From: a virus
Strand: one strand, 5' to 3'
DNA: 21,799 nucleotides
Virus record (IMG/VR): IMGVR_UViG_3300037070_004396
Coordinates: 1 to 21,799 of that record
Shown: positions 21,534 to 21,799 of the stretch, piece after piece
How positions within the stretch are numbered: the stretch's first letter is position 1
Layout: each line of letters opens with the position of its first letter
Notes under the pieces: model-generated
Database searches by the model: none
Told to the model about the DNA's origin: nothing
Seen by the model: the letters and a program-made list of their open reading frames with translations, nothing else
Translations under genes and position numbers: made by a program

Positions 21534-21762
21534 CCTTCTCCGGTTCGGGCGGCTCCGCGGTCGGCGCCGATGGCTCGGAGGGAGACGATAGCCGGGCGGC
21601 GGCTATCGCCTGAATCGTCAACCGGAGTTGAGCGTACAGAGGCGACGTCTTGTGACCGGCCTTCTTCGCCGCCGCTATCTCGGCGACGAGTTCATCGCGC
21701 AACGCCTCCAGCGCGAGCCGCGGGGCTTCCTTCACCCGGGCGGCGAACGGCTTGACGGCCAT
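21448..21762 (-). CDS. Probable small terminase subunit (104 aa)
   Basis: ATG at 21762, immediately after an in-frame TAG. It begins MAVKPFAARVKEAPRLALEA, followed by LRDELVAEIAAAKKAGHKTS and PLYAQLRLTIQAIAAARLSS, then a Ser/Pro/Glu-rich linker and a basic tail (STRRRRQ). Two helices separated by a short turn, a flexible linker and a basic end are usual for the short DNA-recognition subunits encoded just upstream of actinophage large terminases. The small size lacks a visible full helix-turn-helix, so the assignment is mainly positional. The tail region is read in two frames where it overlaps the large subunit. Confidence 0.65.
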   Translation of the reverse strand: MAVKPFAARVKEAPRLALEALRDELVAEIAAAKKAGHKTSPLYAQLRLTIQAIAAARLSSPSEPSAPTAEPPEPEKDVASEVGRRRAERIAGAVPPASTRRRRQ

Positions 21763-21799
21763 CTAGGACTCCGGACGCCGGAACGGATGAGACCACGCG
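21763..21799 (-). CDS. 3' end of an upstream gene (partial)
   Basis: Reading the minus strand from the window edge gives AWSHPFRRPES then TAG at 21763-21765, directly touching the small-terminase ATG. The seamless join is like that of other junctions here, so it may be the end of a real gene, but 11 residues cannot identify it. An HNH endonuclease often sits here in related phages; this is only a thought, not a call. Confidence 0.35.
   Translation of the reverse strand, partial: AWSHPFRRPES

Noticed and set aside
1-21799. tRNA, rRNA, integrase, attachment site or insertion sequence
   Set aside because: None could be recognised by reading either strand; short palindromes present are explained by GC-rich coding sequence.

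Overview
This window is most of the late (virion and lysis) region of a tailed double-stranded DNA phage, or a prophage, with a siphovirus-type structural module. The DNA is strongly GC-rich. The genes use GTG as well as ATG starts, stop-start overlaps are the rule, and the large terminase, HK97-type capsid and M15-type endolysin resemble those of phages of high-GC Gram-positive bacteria (Actinobacteria). The exact host cannot be read from the sequence. I saw no integrase, repressor, tRNA, CRISPR array or insertion sequence.

Layout. Positions 1-926 hold four tiny plus-strand genes of unknown function, each overlapping the next by four bases; the first is cut by the window edge. Everything from 923 to the right edge is on the minus strand, so the late operon reads right to left. 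In transcription order it holds: the end of an unknown gene (21799-21763); small and large terminase; a small membrane protein; portal; HK97-type prohead protease; major capsid; a short probable decoration protein; three unassigned head or connector genes; a connector/adaptor; a tail-terminator-like protein; the major tail tube protein; a gp10-like protein; the tape measure; and a minor tail/hub protein with two LamG-like modules. Then come three membrane proteins (holin or spanin candidates), small genes, a virion-type protein, an M15 peptidase endolysin with a peptidoglycan-binding domain, two exported proteins (one with a LysM-like domain), an unknown protein, a tail-fibre-like protein with about 15 copies of a 22-residue repeat, an Ig-like protein and a tiny membrane protein. 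The plus-strand and minus-strand blocks meet tail to tail at 923-926, where the two stop codons overlap in CTAG.

How the genes work together. Terminase packages DNA through the portal into a capsid that is matured by the protease. Connector, terminator, tube and tape measure build a non-contractile tail, which from an 825-residue tape measure would be roughly 120 nm long. The LamG and repeat proteins probably form the tail tip and host-binding parts. The endolysin with its membrane neighbours releases progeny. Sixteen junctions use 4-base ATGA or GTGA overlaps, so translational coupling is the main arrangement. Strong Shine-Dalgarno sites stand out only at a few starts, notably the tail tube, the decoration protein and the endolysin. 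No clear promoter or classical terminator is visible.

Points most worth a second look: the 15-repeat fibre protein; the exported LysM protein and its secreted partner next to the lysin; the lack of recognisable tail assembly chaperones; the large terminase with Ala where the family usually has a nuclease Asp; and the cluster of three membrane proteins before the endolysin, two of which overlap by over 160 bp.
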